From Tamaricihabitans halophyticus (GTDB lineage Bacteria; Actinomycetota; Actinomycetes; Mycobacteriales; Pseudonocardiaceae): a stretch of 64,000 nucleotides of DNA. This document shows positions 16,725 through 25,707 of the stretch, piece after piece. The notes beneath the pieces were generated by a model. It saw only the letters and a program-made list of their open reading frames with translations, searched no databases and was not told the origin of the DNA. The DNA lies in NCBI RefSeq assembly GCF_004340875.1, contig NZ_SLXQ01000012.1, positions 117,356 through 181,355 of the forward strand, read 5' to 3'. The position numbers were made by a program, and so were the translations under genes. Within the stretch, counting starts at the first letter, position 1. Each line of letters starts with the position of its first letter.

Positions 16725-17675
16725 GTGGACGCCCCTACGGTCCAGCGTTTCGAGGCCAACCGGTCGCGGTTGGCCTCGCTCGCGTATCGGCTGCTCGGTT
16801 CGGCCGCCGATGCCGAGGACATCGTGCAGGATGCGTTTCTGCGCTGGCAGCAGGCTGACCAGGAACATATCCAGGTTCCCGAGGCGTGGCTGACCAAAGT
16901 GGTCACCAACTTGGCGCTCGACCGGCTCCGCTCGGCGAAGATGCGGCACGAGCGCGCGGTTGGCGACTGGTTTCCGGAACCGTTGCTGGACGGCGATTCG
17001 ATGTTGGGGCCGGCGGAAACCGCCGAGCAGCGCGAGTCGGTAACCATGGCCGTGCTGACCTTGCTTGAGCGGCTTAACCCGGTAGAGCGGGCCGTCTATG
17101 TCCTGCGCGAGGCCTTCTCGCACAGCCATGCCGAGATCGCCGAGATCCTCGATATCACCGAATCCGCGAGCCAGCAGCATATTCACCGCGCCAAAGGCAA
17201 GGTCGGCTCCGCGCACGGTGCCAGCTGGACCGATCAGACAAGCGCGCGTCGGATCGTTGAGGCGTTCGTCGACGCGGCTTCCTCCGGCCGAACGGAACGT
17301 CTGGTAGCGCTGTTGACCGAGGACGCGACCGCGGTCACCGATGGTGCGGGGATGGCGGCGAAACTACTGCGGTACTCGGTTCCGGAGCGGATCGCCACAA
17401 TGCTGCGGGCGGGCTTCAAACCCACGCCAGCGAAACGGAAACTGGCCGGCGGTTCCCCGTCGATCCACGCCGGTGTAGTCAACGGTTCTCCCGCGATCAT
17501 CGCGGTGCTGAGCGATCAGGAACAGGGTGAGCGTGTGCTCGGTGTGGTGATGCTCGAGGTACGCGGCGACAAGATCGCGGCCGTGCGAGGAATGGCGTCG
17601 CCGGACCGACTCGGGCGGATCACCGAGCAATGGCGCCGGCAGGAGCACGGTCCGCCGATCATCGAATCCTGGTGA
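16725..17675 (+). CDS. ECF41-type sigma factor with C-terminal SnoaL-like domain
   Basis: Extracytoplasmic-function sigma factor of 316 residues. Sigma region 2 reads LASLAYRLLGSAADAEDIVQ and region 4 contains AVYVLREAFSHSHAEIAEI. The linker WFPEPLL and the extended C-terminal SnoaL/NTF2-like domain (about 175-316), with TDGAGM and SPDRLGRI in places where ECF41 proteins have DGGGK and NPDKL motifs, support this class. In that class the C-terminal domain regulates activity instead of a separate anti-sigma factor, and no anti-sigma gene is present here. GTG start, 10 bases after the oxidoreductase. Confidence 0.88.
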   Translation: MDAPTVQRFEANRSRLASLAYRLLGSAADAEDIVQDAFLRWQQADQEHIQVPEAWLTKVVTNLALDRLRSAKMRHERAVGDWFPEPLLDGDSMLGPAETAEQRESVTMAVLTLLERLNPVERAVYVLREAFSHSHAEIAEILDITESASQQHIHRAKGKVGSAHGASWTDQTSARRIVEAFVDAASSGRTERLVALLTEDATAVTDGAGMAAKLLRYSVPERIATMLRAGFKPTPAKRKLAGGSPSIHAGVVNGSPAIIAVLSDQEQGERVLGVVMLEVRGDKIAAVRGMASPDRLGRITEQWRRQEHGPPIIESW

Positions 17676-17715
17676 ACAGCGGTGCGAACGCGGGAACCAA
17701 CTAAACAACGGACAG

Positions 17716-18567
17716 GTGGCGCGAGTGTCGGATAGTCAGGGCGAGCCGATAGCGGTTCACCGAGCGGGCACGAAGTTGCACGCCTGGCGTTACGGGCCGG
17801 TAGACGCCCCTCTGGTGGCGTGCACCCATGGCGGGTTCATGGACAACCGCATGTTCGACGCGCAGCTCGGCCCGCTCATCGACTCCGGATACCAGGTCCT
17901 CACCTGGGATGTGCCTGGGCACGGCAGCACCGAGCCGGCCAACCGTGACCCGTCCGCGGTGGACCTGGCCAAGGACTTGCTCTCGATAATCGACACGCTG
18001 AAGCCGCCCGGCCGGGTTTGTTTGGTCGGGCAGTCGCTTGGCGGAATCGTCGCGCAGCACGTGCTGCTGACCGCCCCGGAGCGGGTCAGCGGGCTCGTCG
18101 TGATTGGCGCGCCATGCGTGACGCTGGCCAGTCGCCGGCTGAACTTAATGATGGCGGTGCTCTGGCGGGTCTCTGGCGCGGTAACCGGACTGCTGCCGGA
18201 ATCCGTGATTCGTCGCCAGCTCGTCGAGGGCACGGCTGTTGACCCGACCGTTCAGGGATACGTCCGCGCCGTGACCGCGCGGGTAACCAAGCGGCAGTTC
18301 CGCTGGCTGGTGGATATCTCGCTGCGGGCCGGCCGGCGACTGCCCGGTTACCGGATTGACCAACCCGTGCTCATCGCCAGAGGTGCGCGAGACGGCAGTG
18401 GGGCAGGCAAACTCACCGCGCGCACGGCGCCGCACTGGACTCACCGCGATCCGCACGCGCGTTATGAGCTCGTCCCTGACGCCGGTCATCAGACCAATCA
18501 GGACAATCCGGAGACATTTAACCGGATACTGCTGGATTTTCTCGCCGAGCTCGACGATTGGTGGTGA
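17716..18567 (+). CDS. Alpha/beta hydrolase
   Basis: Cytoplasmic alpha/beta-fold hydrolase, 283 residues. It has the oxyanion segment CTHGGFMDN, nucleophile elbow GQSLGG (Ser about residue 105), acid region RGARDGSG and catalytic His in VPDAGHQTNQDNPE. No signal peptide. Two in-frame GTG starts (17716, 17725) are possible and neither has a strong ribosome site. It follows the sigma factor gene by 40 bases, so it may be in its regulon (inference). The substrate is unknown; lactonase, esterase and haloperoxidase-like activities are all possible. Confidence 0.85.
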   Translation: MARVSDSQGEPIAVHRAGTKLHAWRYGPVDAPLVACTHGGFMDNRMFDAQLGPLIDSGYQVLTWDVPGHGSTEPANRDPSAVDLAKDLLSIIDTLKPPGRVCLVGQSLGGIVAQHVLLTAPERVSGLVVIGAPCVTLASRRLNLMMAVLWRVSGAVTGLLPESVIRRQLVEGTAVDPTVQGYVRAVTARVTKRQFRWLVDISLRAGRRLPGYRIDQPVLIARGARDGSGAGKLTARTAPHWTHRDPHARYELVPDAGHQTNQDNPETFNRILLDFLAELDDWW

Positions 18568-18577
18568 GGTCCGGTGC

Positions 18578-19420
18578 TCAGGAGGGCAGGGCTCGGGTCT
18601 GCTCGTCGGTGCTGACCAGCGCCGAATAGATCGCCGGGCTCCGGTCACGCAGGAACGGGTGCTGGATGCGTGCCTGTACGAGCTGACGCTGATCCAGTTC
18701 GACCACGAACACCTCGTCGTCGGTGGTGCTCGCCTTGTGCAAGATGGTGCCGTACGGGTCGACAACCATCGAACCGCCCCCGAAGGTCCAGGTGTCCTCG
18801 GTGCCAACCTTGTTGCAAGGCGCCAGATACACGCCGTTCTCGAACGCCCGGGTGATCATGACCTGGTCCCAGGTCGGCAACTGTGGTGCCGCGAACGGGC
18901 CAAGCAGTACCTCGACACCGTTGACCGCCGCGCTTCTAGCGGCCTCGGGAAACATGTGGTCGTAGCAGATGATCGCGCCAACGCGGAACCCGTTGACCTG
19001 CCACACCGGAAACCGGGTACCGCCCCGGTAGTAGATCTTCTCCACACTGCGCATCGCCGCCGGGTGGGTCTTGCGATACCTACCCACGATCGCGCCGAGC
19101 GGATCGATCAGGAAAGCCGTGTCGAAGTACAAGCCCGGCGCCTGCCGTTCGTAGATGGTGGCGCAGATGTACCGACTGTGCTCGATGGCCTTGTCCCGGA
19201 CCATGCTGAGCGTGTAACCATCCTCGGGTTCCGCGTAGTCGATATAGGCGTAATCCCAGTACTGCGCGAAGTACTCGGTGTTGAAGAACTCGGGAAGGAC
19301 GATCAGCTCGGCGTCGTTGCCGGCGGCCTCATCGATGTACTTGCACGCGGTGGCCACGTTACGGTCTCGATCGGTGACCTTGCTGTTCATCTGAATCATG
19401 CCCAACCGCAGGGTGGTCAT
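18578..19420 (-). CDS. Nitrilase-superfamily amidase (N-carbamoylase-like)
   Basis: Carbon-nitrogen hydrolase of 280 residues with the complete Glu-Lys-Cys triad: E44 in VLPEFFN, K117 in YRKTH and C152 in IICYDHMFPE. The overall pattern resembles N-carbamoyl-amino-acid amidohydrolases and beta-ureidopropionases more than true nitrilases. ATG at 19420 follows a GGCGGA site. It is the last gene of a TRAP/CoA-ligase operon, 32 bases after dctM. It probably releases ammonia from an imported or intermediate amide (inference). Confidence 0.88.
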   Translation of the reverse strand: MTTLRLGMIQMNSKVTDRDRNVATACKYIDEAAGNDAELIVLPEFFNTEYFAQYWDYAYIDYAEPEDGYTLSMVRDKAIEHSRYICATIYERQAPGLYFDTAFLIDPLGAIVGRYRKTHPAAMRSVEKIYYRGGTRFPVWQVNGFRVGAIICYDHMFPEAARSAAVNGVEVLLGPFAAPQLPTWDQVMITRAFENGVYLAPCNKVGTEDTWTFGGGSMVVDPYGTILHKASTTDDEVFVVELDQRQLVQARIQHPFLRDRSPAIYSALVSTDEQTRALPS

Positions 19421-19452
19421 CTGGGTTCCGCCTTTCTGTTGGTAGCACGTGG

Positions 19453-20730
19453 TCACAGGCCAGCAAGTTCCGGAATGATCGTGCTGAGTTCCGGGATATA
19501 GGTGATGGTCAGCAGTACGAAGATCAGCGGGATGAGCAGCGGTGAGGTTCCACGCACAACATCCCGGAAGCTCAGTTGCCCGACCGAGGTGAGCACGTAG
19601 AGCACCAGGCCAACCGGCGGGGTCAGCAGGCCGATGGTCAGGTTCAACACCATGATCACACCGAGCTGCAACGGATCCACGCCGAACTCCAGCGCGATCG
19701 GCAGGATCACCGGCACGGTGACCAGTAGCGCGGAGGCCGGTTCGAGCACCATGCCGATCACCAGCAGCAGCAGGTTCATCAACAGCAGGAAGATGACCTG
19801 GCTGTCGGTGATCGCCAGGATCGCTTCGGCCGCCTGGGCCGGCGCTCCCTCTCGAACAAGCACATACGAGAAAAGACCGCCGGCAGCGGCGATGAACATG
19901 ACTCGGCCGGTGGTGCTCGCGGTGCCAACCAGCGCTTGGTACAGCCCGCGCCAGCTGAGCCACCGGGCGCCAACGGAAAGCAGGATCAGGTACAGGGCGG
20001 CGACACCCGCTGCCTCGGTGGGGGTGAACACCCCGCCCAGAATCCCGCCAAGCAGGATGACCGGGGCGGCGAGCACCGGCAGCGCGCCGGCGACGGCGGG
20101 CAGTCGCTGACCACGCGGCAGCGGCTCGGTAACCAGCTCCGGCCGCTTCCGGGTGTACAGGAAGACGTACAGGCACAGCCCGGCGGCAAGTACCACCGCC
20201 GGTAGCACGCCGGCCAGCAGCACCCCGCCGACCGAAGAACCGGAAAGCACCGCATAGACCACGGCGCCGACACTCGGCGGCATTACCGGGCCGATCATCG
20301 AGGCAGCCCCGGTAAGTCCGGCGGCGAAACCGGCAGGGTAGCCGTTCTTCCGCATCGACGGCACCATCACGCTACCCATCGCGGCGGCATCCGCGGTGGA
20401 CGATCCGCTCATCCAGGAGAACATCAAACTACCGGCCACATTCACATAGCCAAGGCTGCCCCGGACGCCACCGAACACCGCGTGCAAGGCATGCACCATC
20501 CGATCCGCCATACCTGCCGCGTTCGCGATGAACCCGACCAGGATGAACAGCGGTACCGCGAGTAGCGCGAAGGAGTTCAGTAGTGAGGCCACCTTCTGCA
20601 GCGCGATGCCCATCGTGATCCCGTCGGCAAGCAGGATATAGCCAAAACAGGGCAACAGCAGGGCGGCCGCCACCGGAACCCGGACGAGTAGCAGCAGGAC
20701 GATCGCCAGTAACAGCAAGGTAAGTGTCAT
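19453..20730 (-). CDS. dctM: TRAP transporter large permease (DctM)
   Basis: Large membrane subunit of a tripartite ATP-independent periplasmic-type transporter, 425 residues, about 12 spans. Typical DctM segments include ALLAVPLFILVGFIANAAGM, GSSTADAAAMGSVMVPSM, AAGLTGAASMIGPVMPPSV and GVIMVLNLTIGLLTPPVG. It couples sodium flow to uptake of a carboxylate delivered by DctP. ATG at 20730 overlaps the DctQ stop (ATGA). Upstream in-frame codons inside dctQ are not used. Confidence 0.95.
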   Translation of the reverse strand: MTLTLLLLAIVLLLLVRVPVAAALLLPCFGYILLADGITMGIALQKVASLLNSFALLAVPLFILVGFIANAAGMADRMVHALHAVFGGVRGSLGYVNVAGSLMFSWMSGSSTADAAAMGSVMVPSMRKNGYPAGFAAGLTGAASMIGPVMPPSVGAVVYAVLSGSSVGGVLLAGVLPAVVLAAGLCLYVFLYTRKRPELVTEPLPRGQRLPAVAGALPVLAAPVILLGGILGGVFTPTEAAGVAALYLILLSVGARWLSWRGLYQALVGTASTTGRVMFIAAAGGLFSYVLVREGAPAQAAEAILAITDSQVIFLLLMNLLLLVIGMVLEPASALLVTVPVILPIALEFGVDPLQLGVIMVLNLTIGLLTPPVGLVLYVLTSVGQLSFRDVVRGTSPLLIPLIFVLLTITYIPELSTIIPELAGL

Positions 20731-21251
20731 GATTGCCCCGCCGGGGTCACGGTGTGCTCGCGGAACAACCGGATCAGGTTGACAACCGCATGCCCGGCGA
20801 TGCCCGCGAACGCGAGATATACGACGCCGTAAAGGCACACCATCGGAATCGGTAGTGCCGGCGAGTAGATGTGGAAGTTCGCGAGCACGTAGTCGAATGC
20901 GCCGAACAGCAGCACCACGCAGGTAACGATCAACAGCAGGATGGCCAGCGCATTGAGCACCAAGCGTCCCTTGCGGCCCAGTGTCCGATCAAACAGCTCG
21001 ATGTTGATATGCGAGCGTTCGGCGGCCACCAGAACGGCCGCGATGAACGACATCCAGACGTAGCAGTACCTGGCCAGCTCTTCGGTCCAGAAGAAGGAAT
21101 AGCCGAACACGTACCGGCCAGCTGTCTGCATGATGATCAGCGCCAGCATGATCACAAGCAAGGCAGCAGCCACCGCGCGCTCTACCGCGATGATCCGGCG
21201 GAGCAGTGGAGGCTGGTCTGCCGGTGGCTGGGTTTCGGTTGTGGTACTCAT
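20727..21251 (-). CDS. dctQ: TRAP transporter small permease (DctQ)
   Basis: Four-helix small subunit, 174 residues, with the family pattern FFWTEELARYCYVWMSFIAA and a second pair of helices ending in VYLAFAGIAGHAVVNL. It pairs with DctM in the membrane. Both ends overlap its neighbours by ATGA-type junctions, showing tight translational coupling with DctP and DctM. Confidence 0.94.
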   Translation of the reverse strand: MSTTTETQPPADQPPLLRRIIAVERAVAAALLVIMLALIIMQTAGRYVFGYSFFWTEELARYCYVWMSFIAAVLVAAERSHINIELFDRTLGRKGRLVLNALAILLLIVTCVVLLFGAFDYVLANFHIYSPALPIPMVCLYGVVYLAFAGIAGHAVVNLIRLFREHTVTPAGQS

Positions 21252-22270
21252 TGTCCCGCGCCCCGTTCGAGTAGCTGCCGAGCTTGCCGGTACGCCTCGC
21301 TGAACGGGAATCCGTGCGAAAAGTACTCGCGGGCCCTGGTGGCGAGTTCATCTCGCCGCACATCATCGACAACACGCACCGCGTCGCCCGCGCGCCAGTC
21401 GGCAATCGCCTTTGCGTCCGCGACCCGTGCGCATTCGGCGACCGCACGCGCGGCGGCGTTGGTGGCAGAGCGCAGTCCCGCCTGCTGCTCACTGGACAGT
21501 TCCTGCCACCAGTCGGAGTTCACGACCATCGGACTGGCCGAGATCTGATGCCGGGTGAGGCTGACATAGCTTGCCGCCTCATCAAAAGACTCCGCGGCGA
21601 TCACCGAAGCAGGAGCTTCCCCAGCGTCCACAATGCCCTGCTGCATGGCAAGGTAGAGTTCGGAGTATGCCGTGGGAGTGGGATTAGCGCCAAGGGCCTC
21701 CGCGCCCTTGATGGACACATCAACCTGCGGAACGCGGAACTTCAGCCCGTCGAAATCCGAAAGCTGGCGTACCGGCCGAACGCCGAAGACATGCCGTGGG
21801 CCGTACAACCAAGGATCGCCCACCCGCTGCAGGTTCGCTCGCTCCGGTAGCTGTTCGAACAGCTCGGTGGCAATCTTGCTGCGATGGACGGTGAAGGCCT
21901 GCTCGATGCTGTCCGTAAGGTAATAAGCCTCGAGAAAGGTCAGCTCGGGGAAGTTGAAGTCGTTGGCAAGGATCGAGGCGGTGCCGATGGTGGCTTCCAG
22001 CTGACCGGTGGAAACCTGCTGCACCATCTCGTTTTCCCCGCCAAGCTGCGCCGAAGGGTAGATCAGCACGTTCAACCCAAGGCGCTTCAGTTCGGGGTCC
22101 TCGGCGAGCGGCTGAGCGCCGCATTCCACCGCGGGGACTTCCGGAGCGTAGATCAGACCCAGTCGCAGATCGACGGTCGCGTCGTCAGCGCTGGACGCAT
22201 CCGTGCAGCCCGCGGCCAGCGCCAGCGTCAGGGTCGCCGCGATCGCGCCGGTACGCGCTATGTTAACCAT
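21248..22270 (-). CDS. dctP: TRAP transporter substrate-binding lipoprotein (DctP)
   Basis: Solute receptor of the TRAP system, 340 residues. A signal peptide ends with the lipobox LAAGC, so the protein is lipid-anchored on the outer face. DctP marks are QLGGENEMVQQVSTGQLEA, GLKFRVPQ (the conserved Arg that pairs with a substrate carboxylate) and YLAMQQGIVDAGEAP. Substrate: a carboxylate of unknown identity. The gene begins 13 bases inside the end of the acyl-CoA ligase gene. Confidence 0.93.
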   Translation of the reverse strand: MVNIARTGAIAATLTLALAAGCTDASSADDATVDLRLGLIYAPEVPAVECGAQPLAEDPELKRLGLNVLIYPSAQLGGENEMVQQVSTGQLEATIGTASILANDFNFPELTFLEAYYLTDSIEQAFTVHRSKIATELFEQLPERANLQRVGDPWLYGPRHVFGVRPVRQLSDFDGLKFRVPQVDVSIKGAEALGANPTPTAYSELYLAMQQGIVDAGEAPASVIAAESFDEAASYVSLTRHQISASPMVVNSDWWQELSSEQQAGLRSATNAAARAVAECARVADAKAIADWRAGDAVRVVDDVRRDELATRAREYFSHGFPFSEAYRQARQLLERGAGQ

Positions 22271-23844
22271 GCCTCGGTCACCCTGTCGTATGCGCCGGAG
22301 CGCAGGTCGTCTTGCTCGGCGCGCAGCACCGCCTTCGCGATTCGCTCCGACGGTGTGCGCGGAAGCTGCTCGCGATAAGCCCAGTATCGTGGCACCTTGA
22401 AGTAGGCCAACCGTTGCGCGCAGAACTCACTCAGCTCGGAAGGGTGTGCTGTTTCGGCGGTATATTCCGGATTCAACACGAGATACGCCTTTACTTCCTC
22501 TTGCCGGATAGGGTCGGGAACCGGAACGCAGGCCGCCACCTGTACCGCGGGATGCTGGCAGAGGACTTCTTCCAGTTCGGTTGCCGAGATGTTCTCCCCA
22601 CTGCGGCGGATCATCTCTTTGCTGCGCCCGACGTAGAAGATCCGTCCGGAATCGTCCATCCGGACCAGATCACCGGTGCGCAACCAGCCACCCCGGAAAG
22701 CTTCGGAGGTGGCATCCGGGTTGCGGTAGTAGCCATCCATCATGCCAACACCGCGCAGTACCAGCTCACCAATATCGCCGCGTGCTACCGGATTATCGTC
22801 CGGATCGAGTACCCGGGCTTCCCTGTCGTCCACCGCGCGGCCGATGCAACCGGTGCCGACCAGTTTCGATTGCTCATCGGCAGGCATCCGGACGTCCAGG
22901 CCGGTTTCGGTCATCCCGAACATCTCCGTCCACGGCGCTCCCCACCGCTGCTCGAGCTCGGCGTGCAGTGGAGTCGGGATCGCCGAGCAGTAGACCGCGC
23001 GTACCCGATGCTGGCGATCGCGCTGCTCCGGTGGCGTGTTCAACAGCATCGTTGGCATCGCGCCGAGGCAGTAGAAGAAGCTGACGTCGTGCTGGTGAAC
23101 CTTTTCCCAGAACATCGAGGGGCGGAAACGTTCCAGTACAACCAGCGTCGCGCCACCAAGTAGCGCGGTCGCGACGTTCCACATAGGATCCATGTAATAG
23201 AACGGTTGGGCGGTCAGCATCGTGTCGTTCTCGCCGATCCGGGGTTCACCGGCAACGAGATGGCGCGCGATACGCAGCCAGTACCGATGAGAAAGCACGC
23301 AACCCTTGGGGCGCCCGGTGGTTCCCGAGGTGTACTGGATGTTGGCTGTGCGCTCGGCGGGAACTGACTCGAGAGGCCAAGAAACCTTGCCATGGAAGAT
23401 TTCTTGCCCAGCTTCGTCGTCGCAGAGCAATAGTCCGGAGTGCACCACGTCGAGGTCGGCGGCCTGCTCTACCGACGGCAGCAGCGCCTTCTCGGTGATC
23501 AGCATTCGTGCGCCGGAATCGTGGATGAGGTGTGCGAGCTCGAATGGCTTGTAGTAGACGTTGATCGGTACGAGCGCGGCACCGAGTCTCGTGATCGCCA
23601 GCCAGGAAAGCACGAACTCGGCGCGGTTGGTCAGCATCACCGATACCCGATCACCCGGACCGATGCCTCGATCGGCCAGATGCGCCGCGATCGCATTGGC
23701 CCTTAGCTCGATATCGGCGAAGCTGAGCGTATCGTCCCGGCCATCGAAGACCAATGCGGTCCTGTCCGGCCAGCGTTCGGCTGCTCGCGCGGTCAGCGTG
23801 CGTAGGTCGGCGGGCCAGGTCGAATCCAGCGGCGAGCGGCTCAT
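22258..23844 (-). CDS. Acyl-CoA ligase (AMP-forming, CaiC-like)
   Basis: ATP-dependent carboxylate-CoA ligase, 528 residues. The P-loop-like A3 motif YTSGTTGRPKGC, A5 MFGMTETG, A7 GWLRTGDLV and A8 FYVGRSKEMIRRSGENIS are intact. In the A10 region the sequence is PRTPSERIAK where most relatives have a catalytic lysine in PxTxxGK; the aligned residue here is Arg, with a Lys three positions later. The general look is that of crotonobetaine/carnitine- or medium-chain-type ligases. It overlaps the enoyl-CoA hydratase by 4 bases and DctP by 13, so the imported carboxylate is probably its substrate (inference). Confidence 0.92.
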   Translation of the reverse strand: MSRSPLDSTWPADLRTLTARAAERWPDRTALVFDGRDDTLSFADIELRANAIAAHLADRGIGPGDRVSVMLTNRAEFVLSWLAITRLGAALVPINVYYKPFELAHLIHDSGARMLITEKALLPSVEQAADLDVVHSGLLLCDDEAGQEIFHGKVSWPLESVPAERTANIQYTSGTTGRPKGCVLSHRYWLRIARHLVAGEPRIGENDTMLTAQPFYYMDPMWNVATALLGGATLVVLERFRPSMFWEKVHQHDVSFFYCLGAMPTMLLNTPPEQRDRQHRVRAVYCSAIPTPLHAELEQRWGAPWTEMFGMTETGLDVRMPADEQSKLVGTGCIGRAVDDREARVLDPDDNPVARGDIGELVLRGVGMMDGYYRNPDATSEAFRGGWLRTGDLVRMDDSGRIFYVGRSKEMIRRSGENISATELEEVLCQHPAVQVAACVPVPDPIRQEEVKAYLVLNPEYTAETAHPSELSEFCAQRLAYFKVPRYWAYREQLPRTPSERIAKAVLRAEQDDLRSGAYDRVTEAWLT

Positions 23845-24623
23845 CGGTTACCTCCCCGCGCCGCGAACTTCGCCTGCGCGAGCTGGGATTCCCGGGACCG
23901 TTGGGTAACCACGGCATGGCCGAGTTCGATCTCGAAGGCGGCGGCGATGTCGCCTGGCGAACCGTTGTCCAGTGCGTGCTTGGCAAGCGTCGTCGCCAAC
24001 CGGGGCCGGTCGGCCAACCGACGAGCCCAGTCCCATGTGGACTCGCGCAACTGATCGTCCGGGACCACGCTATTGATCAAGCCGAGCTGGGCAGCGCGCT
24101 CGGCGGAGAACCGTTCGCCGAGCAGTACCAGTTCCTTCGCCTTGGCAAGGCCGACGGTCAGTGGCAGTAACTGGGAGATGCCGCCGGTGACGCTCAATCC
24201 GACGCCAACCTCGGGGAAGCCGAACTCCGCGGAACGCGCGGCCACCACCAGGTCGCTGCACAGAGCGAACTCACAGCCGGCGCCGAGCGCGTAGCCATGA
24301 ACCATCGCGATCACCGGGAATGGAGCCCGCCGAACCGCCCTTGTGACGTCCTGGATGCGGGCCACAGTGGCATGTAACCGCATCGGATCGGTGGGTTCCT
24401 CCTGCTTGAGATCGTGGCCCGCGCAGAATGCCCGCCCGTGCCCGCCGAGTACCAGTGCGCCGGCGCCGAGGCGGATAGCTTCGTCGATCGCGCGGCAGAG
24501 CCCATCCACTAGTTCGGGCACCACGGCGTTCAGCGACTTGGGTCGGTTCAGTGTTATCGAGGCAATATCGGCGTCGATGTCGAATTCGATGGTGCCATTT
24601 CCGAAAGTCTGCACGGTGCTCAA
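23841..24623 (-). CDS. Enoyl-CoA hydratase/isomerase (crotonase superfamily)
   Basis: Crotonase-fold enzyme of 260 residues acting on an acyl-CoA. The oxyanion residues lie in AFCAGHDLKQ and HGYALGAGCEFALCSDL. The glutamates that correspond to both catalytic Glu of rat hydratase are present, in GAGCEF and in FGFPEVGVGL, so hydration/dehydration activity is plausible. The start is TTG at 24623, backed by an excellent GGAGGAAGG site 5 bases upstream. It is translationally coupled to the downstream CoA ligase. Confidence 0.9.
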   Translation of the reverse strand: MSTVQTFGNGTIEFDIDADIASITLNRPKSLNAVVPELVDGLCRAIDEAIRLGAGALVLGGHGRAFCAGHDLKQEEPTDPMRLHATVARIQDVTRAVRRAPFPVIAMVHGYALGAGCEFALCSDLVVAARSAEFGFPEVGVGLSVTGGISQLLPLTVGLAKAKELVLLGERFSAERAAQLGLINSVVPDDQLRESTWDWARRLADRPRLATTLAKHALDNGSPGDIAAAFEIELGHAVVTQRSRESQLAQAKFAARGGNR

Positions 24624-24692
24624 CGAACCTTCCTCCGAGATCTGGACCGCGATGTTCAGCGATATTGCGGTTCGGCTGGGCGCGCTGCTGGC

Positions 24693-25607
24693 TCAGGCCG
24701 GATCGAGTGCCGTGGCCACATTGCGCACGGTGATGCCGTCGAGCTGCTCCTTGGCGAGTCCTGACTCGCCAAGCAACGGGAGAAACGTGTTGGTAATAAA
24801 GGCGAATCCGGCTCCGCCGGTGGCGCGCAACGCGGTCCGCAGGCAGATGTCGTGGGAGATCAGGATCTGTGCGCCGAAGCCGTGATCGATCAGATTACGT
24901 ACCCATTCGACCCTGCGACGCAGGTCGTACTCACTGCGGTGCAGGCCGATGGTGTCGAATTGCACGTAGCAGCCGCGCTTGGCAAGCGCCAGGTGGTAGC
25001 CAGGATCCGGCACCGTATCGCAGTGCCCGATGATCACCTTGCGTGGATCGACGCCTTCTTCGGCGAAGATGTCCAATTGTGCCAGGCCGACTGGCCATCG
25101 CGCGGCATGCGTGGTGATCGCGACACCGGTGCTCCGTTGCGCCCTTGCCGCGGCGCGTAGGGAGCGCTCCTCGACGGCCGAGATGTACCATTTGTCCGCG
25201 CCGACTTCGCCAATCAGCCCTGCCCGGATCCCGGTGTCCGCAACGCCGGTCTCGATCTCCTCGACAAGCTGCCCGGCGATGGACGCCACATCGCGACGGT
25301 CGATCCAGTCGGGTTCCAGGTACGGCTCGCGATAGAAACCGGTGCCCATGATGACGTTCACGCCTGAGCGGCTGGCGATCTCCTTGATCCGAACAGGATC
25401 CCTGCCCAGCCCGATCGTCGTGCAGTCCACAAGTGAGCCGCCGCCGGCTTCCCGGTACTCGGCTAGCTCGGCGACCATCAGGTCAACATCATTGAGCAAC
25501 CCGTCACCGCGGTACTCCTTGGTGAGGTTCGAAAGTAAGTGTTCATGCGGGAGCGTGAAACCGAGTTCGGCTGGTTCAACTGGACCAATTACGGACTGAA
25601 TCGCCAT
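24693..25607 (-). CDS. Phosphotriesterase-family metal-dependent hydrolase (PHP/lactonase-like)
   Basis: Amidohydrolase-superfamily TIM barrel, 304 residues. Metal ligands are visible in order: HEH in FTLPHEHLL, a bridging acid in GLIGEVG (Glu as in the E. coli phosphotriesterase homology protein, where true PTE has carboxylated Lys), THAARWP, IIGHCDT and the terminal Asp in ISHDICLR. Such enzymes are often lactonases or act on small esters, not on organophosphates. First gene of the catabolic operon after the PucR regulator (100-base gap). It may open a lactone before CoA activation (inference). Confidence 0.88.
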   Translation of the reverse strand: MAIQSVIGPVEPAELGFTLPHEHLLSNLTKEYRGDGLLNDVDLMVAELAEYREAGGGSLVDCTTIGLGRDPVRIKEIASRSGVNVIMGTGFYREPYLEPDWIDRRDVASIAGQLVEEIETGVADTGIRAGLIGEVGADKWYISAVEERSLRAAARAQRSTGVAITTHAARWPVGLAQLDIFAEEGVDPRKVIIGHCDTVPDPGYHLALAKRGCYVQFDTIGLHRSEYDLRRRVEWVRNLIDHGFGAQILISHDICLRTALRATGGAGFAFITNTFLPLLGESGLAKEQLDGITVRNVATALDPA

Positions 25608-25707
25608 GATCTGTGCACCCCATCACTCGAGGATTGACGCATCTCAACCTTGCGCCACCGCACGCCGGCACACCAGGTGCAGCCATGTAGGGGTACCGCG
25701 GATCGCT

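Noticed and set aside
19421..20176. Upstream extension of the nitrilase frame into dctM
   Set aside because: The extension is out-of-frame dctM sequence. The nitrilase domain starts at 19420 with a ribosome site.
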